From: Lautropia mirabilis
GTDB taxonomy: Bacteria; Pseudomonadota; Gammaproteobacteria; Burkholderiales; Burkholderiaceae_B
Assembly: GCA_945876565.1 (NCBI GenBank)
Contig: CAMCOS010000001.1
Location: 62,001-126,000, forward strand
Length of the DNA: 64,000 nucleotides
Direction of reading: 5' to 3'
Part shown: positions 8,920 through 16,858 of the stretch, piece after piece
Layout: each line of letters opens with the position of its first letter
Numbering within the stretch: the first letter of the stretch is position 1
Translations under genes and position numbers: made by a program
The notes under the pieces: model-generated
Database searches by the model: none
The model's input: the letters and a program-made list of their open reading frames with translations, nothing else
What the model was told of the DNA's origin: nothing

Positions 8920-10182
8920 ATGCCATCCCTCACCGACACCAAGATTCGCACTGCCAAAGCGGAAGCCAAACCATACTCACTGCAGGATGGCAGCGGCCTC
9001 TATCTCGAAGTTCGCCCGAGTGGCGCAAAGTACTGGCGTTATCGCTACTGGCTGACACCGGAAAAGGACGGTCGATATACCATCGGTGAATATCCGGCCG
9101 TGACACTGGCCGAAGCCAGGCGCGAACGCGAGCGTATTCGCGAGCTGGTCAAACAGGGTATCAACCCCACCCAAGAGAAGAAGACGGAACGGATCCGGCA
9201 GATCCACGAACGATCCAATACGTTCGAGGCTGTCACCCGTGAATGGTTGGATCGCAAATCGGCCAAGTGGTCGCCCTACTACCTCAAGCAGGCAACCAGT
9301 TGCCTGGAGAGCAACGCCTTCCCGAAAATCGGCAGGCTCCCGATTCGCAAGGTGACCGCCGCGCATCTGCTGGAAATTCTTCAGGAGATGGAGAAGCGCG
9401 GTGCCGAAACATATGCCATGCAACTCCGGCAATGGTGCTCCGCCATATTTCGCCACGCTGTAGTCACCCTCCGTGCAGATGGTGACCCAGCGGCAGCGCT
9501 TAAAGGAGCGTTGTCACGTCCTCAGGTGAATCACAGCAAACCAATGACGCCGGAGCAGATCGGAGACTTCAAGGCTCGCCTGACCGCCTATGGTGGCAAC
9601 CGCACCACGGTCATCGCCATGCGGCTGATGCTCTACACATTCGTGAGAACCGTCGAACTGCGTAAGGCTCAATGGATCGAGTTCGATACTGAAACGGCCG
9701 AGTGGAAAATTCCTGCTGAGCGCATGAAAATGCGACGGGTTCATGTCGTGCCACTACCTCGCCAGGCAAGTTCTCTTCTTGCGGAACTCAAGAACATCAC
9801 CGGCTCATGTAAATGGCTGTTCCCTAACTTTCGCCGACCTGACGACGTGATGAGTGCGACAACCATCAATCGCGCACTGGAACACATGGGCTATGCGTCA
9901 GGCCTATGGACCGGCCATGATTTTCGCGCCACGGCATCAACGCGCTTGCACGAGATGGGGTATCGGTCGGAGTGGATCGAACGCCAGCTTGCCGATGTCG
10001 AAGGGAACAAGACAAAGGCAGCCTACAACCATGCTGAATATCTGCCAGAGCGCAAAGAGATGTTGCAGGCCTGGGCTGACTGGATCGACAAGATTCTCGA
10101 GACTCTCATCGAGTCCAAGAAAATGACGTCTGATGCGAAGTCGGCGCCAAAGAAGGCCGGCGCGGGCCGATCTGCCGGCTGA
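8920..10182 (+). CDS. int: P4-type tyrosine integrase
   Basis: About 420 aa. The N-terminal DUF4102 arm-binding domain (residues 1-90) begins MPSLTDTKIRTAKAE, with DGSGLYLEVRPSGAKYWRYR and IGEYPAVTLAEARRER. A SAM-like core-binding domain covers about 100-200, and the catalytic domain has the first Arg in FVRTVELRKAQW, HDFRATASTRLH, and the nucleophile Tyr in YNHAEY. It would catalyse integration and excision of the island. The ATG at 8920 starts the conserved domain; an in-frame TTG at 8905 lies inside the inverted repeat. Its 3' end overlaps the antisense alpA by 77 bp. Confidence 0.93.
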   Translation: MPSLTDTKIRTAKAEAKPYSLQDGSGLYLEVRPSGAKYWRYRYWLTPEKDGRYTIGEYPAVTLAEARRERERIRELVKQGINPTQEKKTERIRQIHERSNTFEAVTREWLDRKSAKWSPYYLKQATSCLESNAFPKIGRLPIRKVTAAHLLEILQEMEKRGAETYAMQLRQWCSAIFRHAVVTLRADGDPAAALKGALSRPQVNHSKPMTPEQIGDFKARLTAYGGNRTTVIAMRLMLYTFVRTVELRKAQWIEFDTETAEWKIPAERMKMRRVHVVPLPRQASSLLAELKNITGSCKWLFPNFRRPDDVMSATTINRALEHMGYASGLWTGHDFRATASTRLHEMGYRSEWIERQLADVEGNKTKAAYNHAEYLPERKEMLQAWADWIDKILETLIESKKMTSDAKSAPKKAGAGRSAG

Positions 10183-10336
10183 TCCACTCCTGCACCTCGG
10201 CCTCGACCCAACCTGACAGGCGGCCAAGCTTTACCTGTTTTGGAAATTCCCCTTTTTTGATCTTGTCGTAGATCGAAGTTGTACCCAGGCCGACCATGGC
10301 CCTGACTTCCGGCAACCGTATCAAACGCTGGCTCAT
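10106..10336 (-). CDS. alpA: AlpA-family transcriptional regulator
   Basis: A 76-aa protein of the AlpA/excisionase-like helix-turn-helix family: RLIRLPEVRAMVGLGTTSIYDKIKKGEFPKQVKLG, then W-VEAEVQEWI. AlpA proteins commonly control integrase expression and excision of P4-like islands. It is transcribed toward int and divergent from the replication gene. An upstream in-frame ATG at 10363 would add nine residues; MSQRLIRL is the usual family start. Confidence 0.85.
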   Translation of the reverse strand: MSQRLIRLPEVRAMVGLGTTSIYDKIKKGEFPKQVKLGRLSGWVEAEVQEWISRQIGPRRPSLAPTSHQTSFSWTR

Positions 10337-10401
10337 TCGAGACTCTCGCTGGCTGATATTCATGGAGCGTATTGAATATCACTGCCAGGACATCGGAGTA
10401 C

Positions 10402-10430
10402 CGAAATGCGCCCTTTTAGGGCGGATTTCG
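10402..10430. repeat. Inverted repeat between alpA and the replication gene
   Basis: CGAAATGCGCCC (10402-10413) and GGGCGGATTTCG (10419-10430) are 12-bp arms with one mismatch and a 5-nt TTTTA loop. They sit midway in the divergent alpA/trfA-like promoter region, 43 bp before the replication start codon. It may be an operator for AlpA or the initiator, or an RNA hairpin in the replication mRNA leader. Confidence 0.5.
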
Positions 10431-10473
10431 AATGCCGTCGAATGCGAGAAGCGGTTAGCGTCTCGGGCTAGCC

Positions 10474-11310
10474 ATGGCCAAGCAAATCGGAAAACATCTC
10501 CCAACACACGAACGCTTCAAGAATGTCCAACGAGGAGAGCAGCTTCCCTTCTGGCCGAGCGAGGTGCGCTGCGCGCCGAATGAATTTCTCCGCAGCGCCC
10601 TGTTCAATGCGCGTAATCGCAACCAACCTCGGCGCTACCTCAATGACGTCGTGCTGGCCATGCTTGGCAAGGGCCGGATCACCTACCGCGGCGAGGAACT
10701 CCGTCAGGACGATGCCACGGTCTGGCTGCAGCTGGTGAAATTTGCCGCCGAAATCCCCTTGGGCGAATACGTCGAATTCACGCCGCATGCCTTCTGCAAG
10801 GCGGTGGGCTGGACGCCGACCGGAGATGCCTACGCCCATCTGCGCAAATGCCTGAGTCGACTACAGGCCACTTCGCTGTCCTTCTATGCCGAGCGCACCC
10901 GCGTCACCATCTCGCTGAGCATGATCCCGGAATTCAGCTGGCAGGATCTCGGCACCGGCAAGCCACTCCCGCGCTACAGGGTCAAGCTCGCCAGCCAGCT
11001 GGCTGATCTGTTCAAGGGTCACCATTACACCTATGTGACCTGGTCGCAACGTAACCGGCTGCCGGAGGGGCTGGCCACTTGGTTGCACGGCTATTTCTCC
11101 AGCCACCGCGAACCCTTCCCGCTCAAGATCGCCGACATCCAGCGCGTCGCCGACCTGACCATTCAGCGCCCTGATAACCTGCGCACCGCCATCGTGCGCG
11201 CGCTCACCGCCCTGGTCAAAGTCGGCCTGCTCGAATCATGGAAGATCACCGATGAACGCGTCACGGTCGTGCGACGGCCATATCAGGAATCCCTCGACCT
11301 CGTGGTATGA
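10474..11310 (+). CDS. TrfA-like plasmid replication initiator
   Basis: A 278-aa protein resembling TrfA of IncP plasmids. Shared features are WPSEVRCAPNEFLRSALFNARN near the N-terminus, the RxYLNDVVLAMLGKGRITYRG segment, an extended winged-helix pair (RYRVKLASQLADLFK, then YVTWSQRNRLP) and a C-terminal ALVKVGLLESW helix. TrfA binds iterons at the vegetative origin and loads the helicase. Six iteron-like repeats and a DnaA box immediately downstream (11302-11519) support the role. The gene shows the island descends from, or can exist as, a replicating plasmid. Confidence 0.8.
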   Translation: MAKQIGKHLPTHERFKNVQRGEQLPFWPSEVRCAPNEFLRSALFNARNRNQPRRYLNDVVLAMLGKGRITYRGEELRQDDATVWLQLVKFAAEIPLGEYVEFTPHAFCKAVGWTPTGDAYAHLRKCLSRLQATSLSFYAERTRVTISLSMIPEFSWQDLGTGKPLPRYRVKLASQLADLFKGHHYTYVTWSQRNRLPEGLATWLHGYFSSHREPFPLKIADIQRVADLTIQRPDNLRTAIVRALTALVKVGLLESWKITDERVTVVRRPYQESLDLVV

Positions 11311-11519
11311 GTAGGAATCCGCTTGTGGTTTGAGTAGGTTTCTACCCGATTTGCATGAATTATGCGGCTCGATCCTGTGGGTAACCCAGTTTTCGTTCCC
11401 AAAAGTTCGTGGTTTGAGTGGGAGACGGTTGTCGTATGAGTAGTGAAACCGTCCCGGCGACTTGTGGTTTGAGTAGGATCGGCCACGAAGTTATCCACAG
11501 CTTTGTGGTTTGAGTAGGA
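11302..11519 (+). repeat. Iteron-like repeats and DnaA box: probable vegetative replication origin
   Basis: The unit GTGGTTTGAGTAGGA recurs with small changes at 11302, 11325, 11409, 11431 (most diverged), 11464 and 11505, all in one orientation. A perfect DnaA box TTATCCACA lies at 11491-11499 between the last two. Start-to-start spacings are 23, 84, 22, 33 and 41 bp, so the array is irregular. The first copy overlaps the end of the initiator gene. Initiator gene, iterons and DnaA box in this order are the layout of theta-replicating plasmid origins. Confidence 0.75.
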
Positions 11520-11740
11520 TCACGACGCTGAAATACACGACTGAAAACAAAAGGTTGGAATCGCGAAAACCCGGTAATCAGTTTAACTATATATAACCAA
11601 AGCGGCCGGAGCACCACCCCCGATCGCTTTGTTCATGGTCAGTGACCAGCACGACCGGCATGCAGGTCAAGCGGCTCCCGCATGATCGTGGTCGCAGAAT
11701 GTAATGCGTTATGCTCGCGTAGATGCATAAGCTATTACGT
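11520..11740. other. AT-rich stretch next to the origin, no gene seen
   Basis: No credible coding frame. It contains an AT-rich tract (TTTAACTATATATAACC around 11582) that could be the origin unwinding region, and a short inverted repeat TTATGC...GCATAA at about 11710-11729 just before the split recombinase genes. Confidence 0.4.
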
Positions 11741-12049
11741 TCAGGCCGCCACGCTGGCGTCCAAACCTCGAGGAGGTGGAGGATCTTCGGCCCGTCCCAG
11801 CCACTGCCACAGCACCTTGATGGCCAGCAAGTAGGCGTAGGCCGTGGCCGGTGCCATGTCTCGGTGGGCTTTCCAGAACGCGATCACTTGCCGCTTGCCG
11901 ATCTGATCGAGGCCAGTCACGCGAAAATGCGCTTGTATCCAGTTGACCAGGATGACCAGGCGGTCGACCTGCTGACGCCGGTTGCGCTTGCCGCCGTGGG
12001 CGACATAGACATGCGCCCGGCGGCGAACCTGGTCAGCCAAGGTAGGCAT
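11741..12049 (-). CDS. Core-binding (SAM-like) half of a tyrosine recombinase
   Basis: A 102-aa product resembling only the N-terminal Phage_integr_N-type core-binding domain: a helical bundle with ADQVRRRAHVYVAHGGKRNRRQ, VDRLVILVNWIQAHF and GKRQVIAFWKAHRDMAPATAYAYLLAIKVLW. It has no catalytic residues. It overlaps the end of the upstream gene (catalytic half) by 17 bp, so the two may be co-translated. In intact relatives this domain precedes the catalytic domain; here it is encoded after it. It is probably part of a rearranged or decayed integrase. Confidence 0.55.
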   Translation of the reverse strand: MPTLADQVRRRAHVYVAHGGKRNRRQQVDRLVILVNWIQAHFRVTGLDQIGKRQVIAFWKAHRDMAPATAYAYLLAIKVLWQWLGRAEDPPPPRGLDASVAA

Positions 12050-12332
12050 TGGTTACTTCGATCCGATTGTGCCCCAACTCCTGGGCAATCTGCTCACGCG
12101 CCTTCCTGTCGCGTTCGCGTGCCACTCCCAATGACTTGCGCAGCTGAACCGCCAGCCACTCGATATGGGCCTCGCCATGCGGAATGGCTGCCATCACGGG
12201 GCACTCTGCGCCCACGAGATCCTTGTAGCGCTGGCAGGCATAGGAATGACGCTCGCGGTGGAAGCGAATCCGGCGTGTTTCAGATCCTCTGTAGGTGCTG
12301 CGCAGTGACTGCGCCTGCGGGGAAATTCTCAA
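12033..12332 (-). CDS. Truncated catalytic half of a tyrosine recombinase
   Basis: A 99-aa product with the second half of a tyrosine-recombinase active site. The H-x-x-R-H box is HRERHSYACQRYKDLVG and the nucleophile box is ELGHNRIEVTNAYLG, ending at the family's usual C-terminus. The strand carrying the first catalytic Arg is missing, so it cannot recombine alone. The first ~15 residues (MRISPQAQSLRS) look unrelated to the family, consistent with a deletion that fused the fragment to a chance start. Read with the downstream core-binding half, the order is swapped relative to intact enzymes. Confidence 0.55.
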   Translation of the reverse strand: MRISPQAQSLRSTYRGSETRRIRFHRERHSYACQRYKDLVGAECPVMAAIPHGEAHIEWLAVQLRKSLGVARERDRKAREQIAQELGHNRIEVTNAYLG

Positions 12333-12496
12333 CTTTTTATCGGAGCGTCTCTGCAGTGTTCCTGCCGGTGCTCATGCAACAACGCCGGCATCGACCTCGC
12401 GAATTTGATTCCCTGCAGTAGATCTACAGGTCATCAGCACGAAGATCGTCAGTCAAGCTCCGCAGACATCGTCAGGGCGCTGCCCCTGGAGATGTC

Positions 12497-12934
12497 ATGA
12501 CAATCAGGAAATGCTTCATCTGTCGTAAACCCTTTACGCCCCATCGTCACGTCAAGCACCAACAAACCTGTTCCGATCCGGCATGCCAGCGTGAGCGCCG
12601 ACGCCGTTGGCAACAGGCCAAGCGCAAGGCCGACAAAACGTATGCCGCCAGGCAGCAGAAACATACCGAGGCCTGGCTGCAGGCCAACCCCGACTATTGG
12701 CACGAATACCGGAACCGACATCCCGAGTACGCAGCTCGTAATCGCGATCAGCAGAAATCACGCAACGAAACGCGCCGCAGCAAGGCGATTGCAAAGAGTG
12801 ACGCGTCATTCCCCGAAACAATTCTGCCAGCAGGCATCTACGAGTTGCGGCGCTGCGATTCGGCCGGAATTGCAAACGGTGACGCGTGGCTCGTCAAAAT
12901 CGCTTTGCTTTCAAACGCCCGCGACGGTGATTGA
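12497..12934 (+). CDS. Small zinc-finger-like protein associated with mobile recombinases
   Basis: A 145-aa protein with an N-terminal Cys cluster CFICRKPF...CSDPACQRERRRRWQQ, then a strongly basic, Tyr/Trp-rich middle (WLQANPDYWHEYRNRHPEYAARNR) resembling motifs common in mobile-element proteins. The C-terminal third is low in conserved features. The Cys pattern suggests metal binding and the basic helix nucleic-acid binding. It is read in the same direction as the interrupted serine recombinase 195 bp downstream and may be a partner of it. Function unknown. Confidence 0.6.
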   Translation: MTIRKCFICRKPFTPHRHVKHQQTCSDPACQRERRRRWQQAKRKADKTYAARQQKHTEAWLQANPDYWHEYRNRHPEYAARNRDQQKSRNETRRSKAIAKSDASFPETILPAGIYELRRCDSAGIANGDAWLVKIALLSNARDGD

Positions 12935-13128
12935 TCAAACCCGCTGATTGCAAAGAGAAGACGGTATAGACCGGGGGCTTTTGCGCTGATAACTTCCGCG
13001 CGAAATGCTCCCGACACACCTGCTTCGATGGCGTGAATCCAGATCTGGCGCGGGTTGCCAGGTGCCATGACACGTAATGCGGACTGCCGGGAATCGAACT
13101 TCGACTTGATGAACAAGGGCATCCCGGC

Positions 13129-13455
13129 ATGGACCGCAACCACACCATCGACAAGAATCCGGTACAGGGAACATTCCTCAGCGCCGCCGAATACGTGCGC
13201 ATGTCCACCGACCATCAACAATATTCGACCCAGAACCAGGCCGACAAGATTCGGGAATACGCGGAGCGGCACAGCATCGAGATCGTGCGCACCTACGCCG
13301 ACGAAGGGCGCAGCGGCCTTAACATCGATGGCCGCGATGCACTACAACGCCTGATCAAGGATGTCCAGTCAGGCGATATCGATTTCCAGATCATCCTGGT
13401 CTATGACGTCAGCCGCTGGGGGCGCTTCCAGGATCCTGACGAAGCGGCCTATTAC
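13129..13455 (+). pseudogene. Large serine recombinase, 5' fragment (interrupted by RIT element)
   Basis: It encodes about 109 residues of a resolvase/invertase catalytic domain. The active-site serine lies in YVRMSTDHQQYSTQNQ, followed by ADEGRSGLNIDGRDAL, VYDVSRWGRF and then E-A-A-Y-Y, where the homology stops. After 13455 the frame runs 26 more codons into RIT terminal sequence. The reading resumes in phase as A-Y-Y-E-H-L-C at 16849. Joined, the two parts give roughly 520 residues, normal for large serine recombinases. ATG 13129 has AAGGG 8-9 nt upstream. Confidence 0.85.
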
Positions 13456-13478
13456 GTTGCGGCCAAAGTTATGTTGCG
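13447..13478 (+). repeat. RIT left terminal inverted repeat
   Basis: 32 bp beginning GCCTATTACGTTGCGG and ending GTTATGTTGCG. It is an exact reverse complement of 16795-16826. The motif GTTATGTTG is repeated, inverted and with one change, at 13526-13534 inside the element, suggesting paired recombinase-binding sites. Confidence 0.85.
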
Positions 13479-13577
13479 CTCGGCGTCTGAAGCTCTGTGT
13501 TATCGGGTTTCATGGGTGATTGACACAACATAATTTCGCGACTGTGCTGACAGGCCCTTCACTACAGGAGACCTGTC

Positions 13578-14795
13578 ATGCTCGAAACCATCTATGCCAC
13601 GCCATTCGCGCGCAAACGCCATTTCGCTGGCCCGTTTCTGGAAGAACGCGAACGCTACCTGCAGCACTGCGCTGAGCAGGGCAGCGTGCAGCAAACCCAA
13701 TACCAGCGAGCAGCTCAGATTCTCTGGTTGGCGCAGCGCATGCAAGCAGGTGATCGCCAGGGTGTCGATGCCGCACGCCTGCGCCAACTGATTCAAGAAG
13801 AGCCAGCTCCAGGTGCCTCTCTCGCCAGTCGAGTTGAGATCTACGGCCGGCAATGGCTCAAGTTTCTCGGCTGGTGGCGCATACCAGCAAATCCGGTTCC
13901 ATTCGAGGATGACCTCGAGCACTTCGTCCGCTGGATGCGTGATGAACGCGGATTGGCCAGCAGCACGGTCCGGCAGTGGCGAGAGGCCGCAGCCACCTTC
14001 CTGCGCTGGTATGCGCAAAACGAGCGCGATCTGAGCCAGTTGCACCCTGAAGATATCGATGCCTACTTCACCACCTATGGTGCGGGACGATGGGGTCGCG
14101 TCTCCATCAGCTACATGGTCGGTATGCTGCGAAGTTTCCTGCGTCACCTAGCCAGTCGCGGCCGCTGTGATCCGCACCTTGCCGCATCGATCTTCGGGCC
14201 GCGCCGCTATGCCTTGGAGAATGTGCCGCCAGCGTTGAGCTGGGATGAGGTCCGGCAGGTCATTGCCGCCACCGATACCGATGACCCGCAAGACATTCGC
14301 GACCGCGCCATCTTGATGTTGATGGCAGTCTATGGCTTGCGCCGTAGCGAAGTGGCCGACTTGCGACTCGACCAAATCCATTGGCAGACACGCGAGCTAC
14401 ACATCCTGCGGCACAAGCGCAATCAGGCGCAAATTTACCCACTCGTCGAGATCGTGGCGGCGGCCCTGGCCCGCTACATCGACACCGTGCGCCCCGCCAC
14501 GATTCACCCGCAGATCTTTCTCCGCATGCACTCACCTCATGGGCCGATGCTGCCGCCCAGCTTCTATTGGCTGGTCAGTGCCCGGCTGCGTGCCATTGGT
14601 TTGACGGGAGCCAAGCTTGGCCCGCACGCATTGCGTCATGCCTGTGCCACCCGGATGCTGGCCGAAGGCCTGAGTCTCAAGGAAATCGGCGATCACCTCG
14701 GACATCGCAATCCCCGTTCAACACTGACCTATACCAAGGTGGATCTCGGTAGTTTGCGGGAAGTTGGGGACTTCGATCTGGGGGATCTGCAATGA
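13578..14795 (+). CDS. ritA: RIT tyrosine recombinase A
   Basis: A 405-aa tyrosine recombinase. An N-terminal extension of about 100 residues is followed by a core-binding domain (about 95-190: FEDDLEHFVRWMRDERGLASSTVRQWREA) and a catalytic domain. The first catalytic Arg is in YGLRRSEVADLRLDQI, then the HALRHACATRM box, then GHRNPRSTLTYTKVDL with the nucleophile Tyr. All catalytic residues appear present. A good RBS (AGGAG) precedes the ATG. It overlaps ritB by 4 bp (ATGA). Confidence 0.88.
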   Translation: MLETIYATPFARKRHFAGPFLEERERYLQHCAEQGSVQQTQYQRAAQILWLAQRMQAGDRQGVDAARLRQLIQEEPAPGASLASRVEIYGRQWLKFLGWWRIPANPVPFEDDLEHFVRWMRDERGLASSTVRQWREAAATFLRWYAQNERDLSQLHPEDIDAYFTTYGAGRWGRVSISYMVGMLRSFLRHLASRGRCDPHLAASIFGPRRYALENVPPALSWDEVRQVIAATDTDDPQDIRDRAILMLMAVYGLRRSEVADLRLDQIHWQTRELHILRHKRNQAQIYPLVEIVAAALARYIDTVRPATIHPQIFLRMHSPHGPMLPPSFYWLVSARLRAIGLTGAKLGPHALRHACATRMLAEGLSLKEIGDHLGHRNPRSTLTYTKVDLGSLREVGDFDLGDLQ

Positions 14796-15736
14796 AGACG
14801 TCCCAAGTGATCGAGTCCTACCTGACCGCACGCCGCTCCCAAGGCGTCAAATTGGCCAGCTCAACACGGGTCCTCAAGCGCTTTGCCATGGAGACAGGCG
14901 ACACTGAGCTTGACCAGGTGACTCCCGAGGCCGTTGCCAAATTCCTGCACGGGCCAAGCCAACTGAGCAGCACTTGGGCAGGCAAGCGCGGCTTGTTGGC
15001 CGGGCTATATCGCTTTGCCATTGCCCGGGGTTATGCCTCGATCTGGCCATTACCCGATCGCCGGCCGAAGTTGCCACCGCCCCATCCGCCCCATGTGTAC
15101 TCGACTGACGAGTTGCAGCGCCTGCTGGGTGCAACGGAAACGCTCCGGGTCAACAACAGCCCCATTCGGGTTGAAACCTACCGCACACTGTTACTGATCA
15201 TGTACGGGGCGGGACTTCGCGTGAGTGAAGCGACCGGCCTGCAGTTTCGGGACGTGGATCTGCCCGATCGTTTGTTGACCATCCGTGAAACCAAGTTCTA
15301 CAAGACGCGATACGTGCCGATCGGTCCACGACTGGCGGCGGCAATCACCGCCTACCTCGAGTGCCGCCGCGCGTTACCGATGCTCGAAGGTGATGAGGCC
15401 GCCTTGCTCTGCTCGCGCACGGGCCACCACCTCTGGTACCAGGATGTGGTCACGCAATTCCAGCGGGTACGAGCTGCAGCGGGGATCGGTTGCCCACCCG
15501 GCGCAACGCGTCCGCCTCGACTGCACGACCTGCGCCACACGGCTGCAGTGCATCGCGTGGTGGCGTGGTACCGGGAGGGCCGGGATGTGCAGCGGCTGTT
15601 ACCGCAACTGGCCACCTACCTTGGTCACTCAGAGATCAAGTCAACCCAGCGCTATCTGAGCATGACGCCGGAACTGCTCAACGAGGCCGGTCAGCGCTTT
15701 GCTGCATATGCAGAGAAGGGGGGCGATCATGCGTAA
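14792..15736 (+). CDS. ritB: RIT tyrosine recombinase B
   Basis: A 314-aa tyrosine recombinase. The core-binding domain covers residues 1-85, and the catalytic domain has YGAGLRVSEATGLQFRDVDL (Arg), the conserved Lys region RETKFYKTRYVPIG, the box LHDLRHTAAVHRV, and GHSEIKSTQRYLSM with the nucleophile Tyr. It is translationally coupled to ritA upstream and ritC downstream (8-bp overlap). The three proteins are thought to act together on the element ends. Confidence 0.88.
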   Translation: MKTSQVIESYLTARRSQGVKLASSTRVLKRFAMETGDTELDQVTPEAVAKFLHGPSQLSSTWAGKRGLLAGLYRFAIARGYASIWPLPDRRPKLPPPHPPHVYSTDELQRLLGATETLRVNNSPIRVETYRTLLLIMYGAGLRVSEATGLQFRDVDLPDRLLTIRETKFYKTRYVPIGPRLAAAITAYLECRRALPMLEGDEAALLCSRTGHHLWYQDVVTQFQRVRAAAGIGCPPGATRPPRLHDLRHTAAVHRVVAWYREGRDVQRLLPQLATYLGHSEIKSTQRYLSMTPELLNEAGQRFAAYAEKGGDHA

Positions 15737-16727
15737 TCGCGATCTCTTGGGCCCATGGGTTCGTCGCTTCTTGCTCGAACACCTGGTGGCGGACAGAAAT
15801 CTGTCGCGCAATACGCAGGTCAGCTATCGCGACACGCTGACGCTGTTCCTGCCATTTGTGGCAACGCGGGTGGAGATTGCGATCGATCGGCTATCCGTGG
15901 CCGACATTGCCCCGGACCATGTCCGTGCGTTTCTGCAGCACCTGGAAGATGAGCGCCATTGCGGCATCATCACCCGCAACCAGCGCCTGGCAGCCATTCG
16001 GTCGCTGGCCTACTTCATCGGCGCCCATGCACCCGAGCACCTGGCCTGGTGCACAGAGGTTCGCGCGATACCGTTCAAGAAGGCGGCCAAGCGGGTGATC
16101 GATTACCTCGATAAACCCGAGATGGAGGCATTGCTACAGGCCCCTGATCAGAACACGGTACTCGGTCGTCGCAATCATGCCCTCTTGCTATTCATGTACA
16201 ACAGCGGCGCGCGAGCCGATGAGGTGGCCGGTCTGTGTCTGCGCGATCTGCAATTGGGTACATCGCCTTCTGTTCGGATTCTTGGCAAGGGCAACAAATG
16301 GCGGGTTTGCCCGCTGTGGCCCATGACGGCAGCGGCGTTGCAGTCGCTGGTTCATGACCGTGGCGAGGCTGAACATGTGTTCCTGGGGCGCACCGGCGAG
16401 CCCATTACACGGTTTGGAGTGCACCGCTTGGTCACGGGCTACGCCTTACAGGCTGGCAAACAGGTTGAGTCCATGATCAGCAAACGGATAGGACCGCACA
16501 CGATTCGCCACACCACAGCGGTGCATTTGCTGCGTGCCGGTGTGGACATCAACACAATCCGAGCCTGGTTGGGGCATGTCTCATTGGACACGACCAACAT
16601 CTACGCCGAGGTCGATCTGGAGATGAAGGCCAAGGCGCTGTCCAAAGTAGATGTGTCTGATTTGGCGAGCCAATCGGCAAGACCTGAGCAGCTACCGTCC
16701 TTGATGGCGTTCATGCGGGGGTTGTAG
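15729..16727 (+). CDS. ritC: RIT tyrosine recombinase C
   Basis: A 332-aa tyrosine recombinase. The core-binding segment LEHLVADRNLSRNTQVSYRD is followed by the catalytic Arg in YNSGARADEVAGLCLRDL, LGKGNKWRVCPLW, the box GPHTIRHTTAVHLLRAG, and LGHVSLDTTNIYAEVDL with the nucleophile Tyr. The ATG at 15729 is chosen because it overlaps the ritB stop; an ATG at 15699 would add ten residues unlike the family. A GTTATGTGCGG motif 12 bp after the stop resembles the terminal-repeat motif. Confidence 0.88.
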   Translation: MRNRDLLGPWVRRFLLEHLVADRNLSRNTQVSYRDTLTLFLPFVATRVEIAIDRLSVADIAPDHVRAFLQHLEDERHCGIITRNQRLAAIRSLAYFIGAHAPEHLAWCTEVRAIPFKKAAKRVIDYLDKPEMEALLQAPDQNTVLGRRNHALLLFMYNSGARADEVAGLCLRDLQLGTSPSVRILGKGNKWRVCPLWPMTAAALQSLVHDRGEAEHVFLGRTGEPITRFGVHRLVTGYALQAGKQVESMISKRIGPHTIRHTTAVHLLRAGVDINTIRAWLGHVSLDTTNIYAEVDLEMKAKALSKVDVSDLASQSARPEQLPSLMAFMRGL

Positions 16728-16794
16728 TTCGGCACGATGTTATGTGCGGAGCAGCGGGCGGGATAGCTCGAAAAACAGGCAACGAACCTGCTGC

Positions 16795-16826
16795 CGCAAC
16801 ATAACTTTGGCCGCAACGTAATAGGC
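16795..16826 (-). repeat. RIT right terminal inverted repeat
   Basis: An exact reverse complement of 13447-13478 over 32 bp. It contains CAACATAAC (16797-16805) and ends CGTAATAGGC, the inverse of the ten bases at the left junction. It merges into the palindrome at 16817-16858. Confidence 0.85.
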
Positions 16827-16858
16827 GTTATGTGGTCGACCACATAACGCCTACTACG
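16817..16858. repeat. 42-bp near-perfect palindrome at the RIT right junction
   Basis: Arms 16817-16837 and 16838-16858 are 21 bp each with a single mismatched pair and no loop. The inner 26 bp, GCGTTATGTGGTC plus its complement, are perfect. It carries two inverted copies of GTTATGTGG, the same motif as in the RIT ends, and terminates in CCTACTACG, which is the first codons of the resumed serine recombinase. Confidence 0.8.

Larger units (their letters stand above)
13447..16826. mobile_element. RIT (recombinase-in-trio) element
   Basis: A 3.38-kb unit of three overlapping tyrosine-recombinase genes (ritA, ritB, ritC) bounded by a perfect 32-bp inverted repeat at 13447-13478 and 16795-16826. 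This is the organisation of RIT elements, also compared with the tnpA-B-C genes of Tn554. It has split a serine recombinase gene. The inverted repeat includes the outer ten bases GCCTATTACG, which also resemble the interrupted gene's own sequence, so the exact element edge is uncertain by about 10 bp. Confidence 0.88.

Noticed and set aside
8719..8920. tRNA gene as the integration site
   Set aside because: No cloverleaf-like sequence is present at either end. The duplicated trpG start explains the site instead.
11302..11519. Iteron array as a CRISPR-like array
   Set aside because: Repeat spacing is irregular (22-84 bp), and a replication initiator gene and DnaA box adjoin it, so an origin explains it better.
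11723..12421. Plus-strand 232-aa frame
   Set aside because: It is antisense to the two recombinase-half genes, which have recognisable motifs. The plus frame has none.
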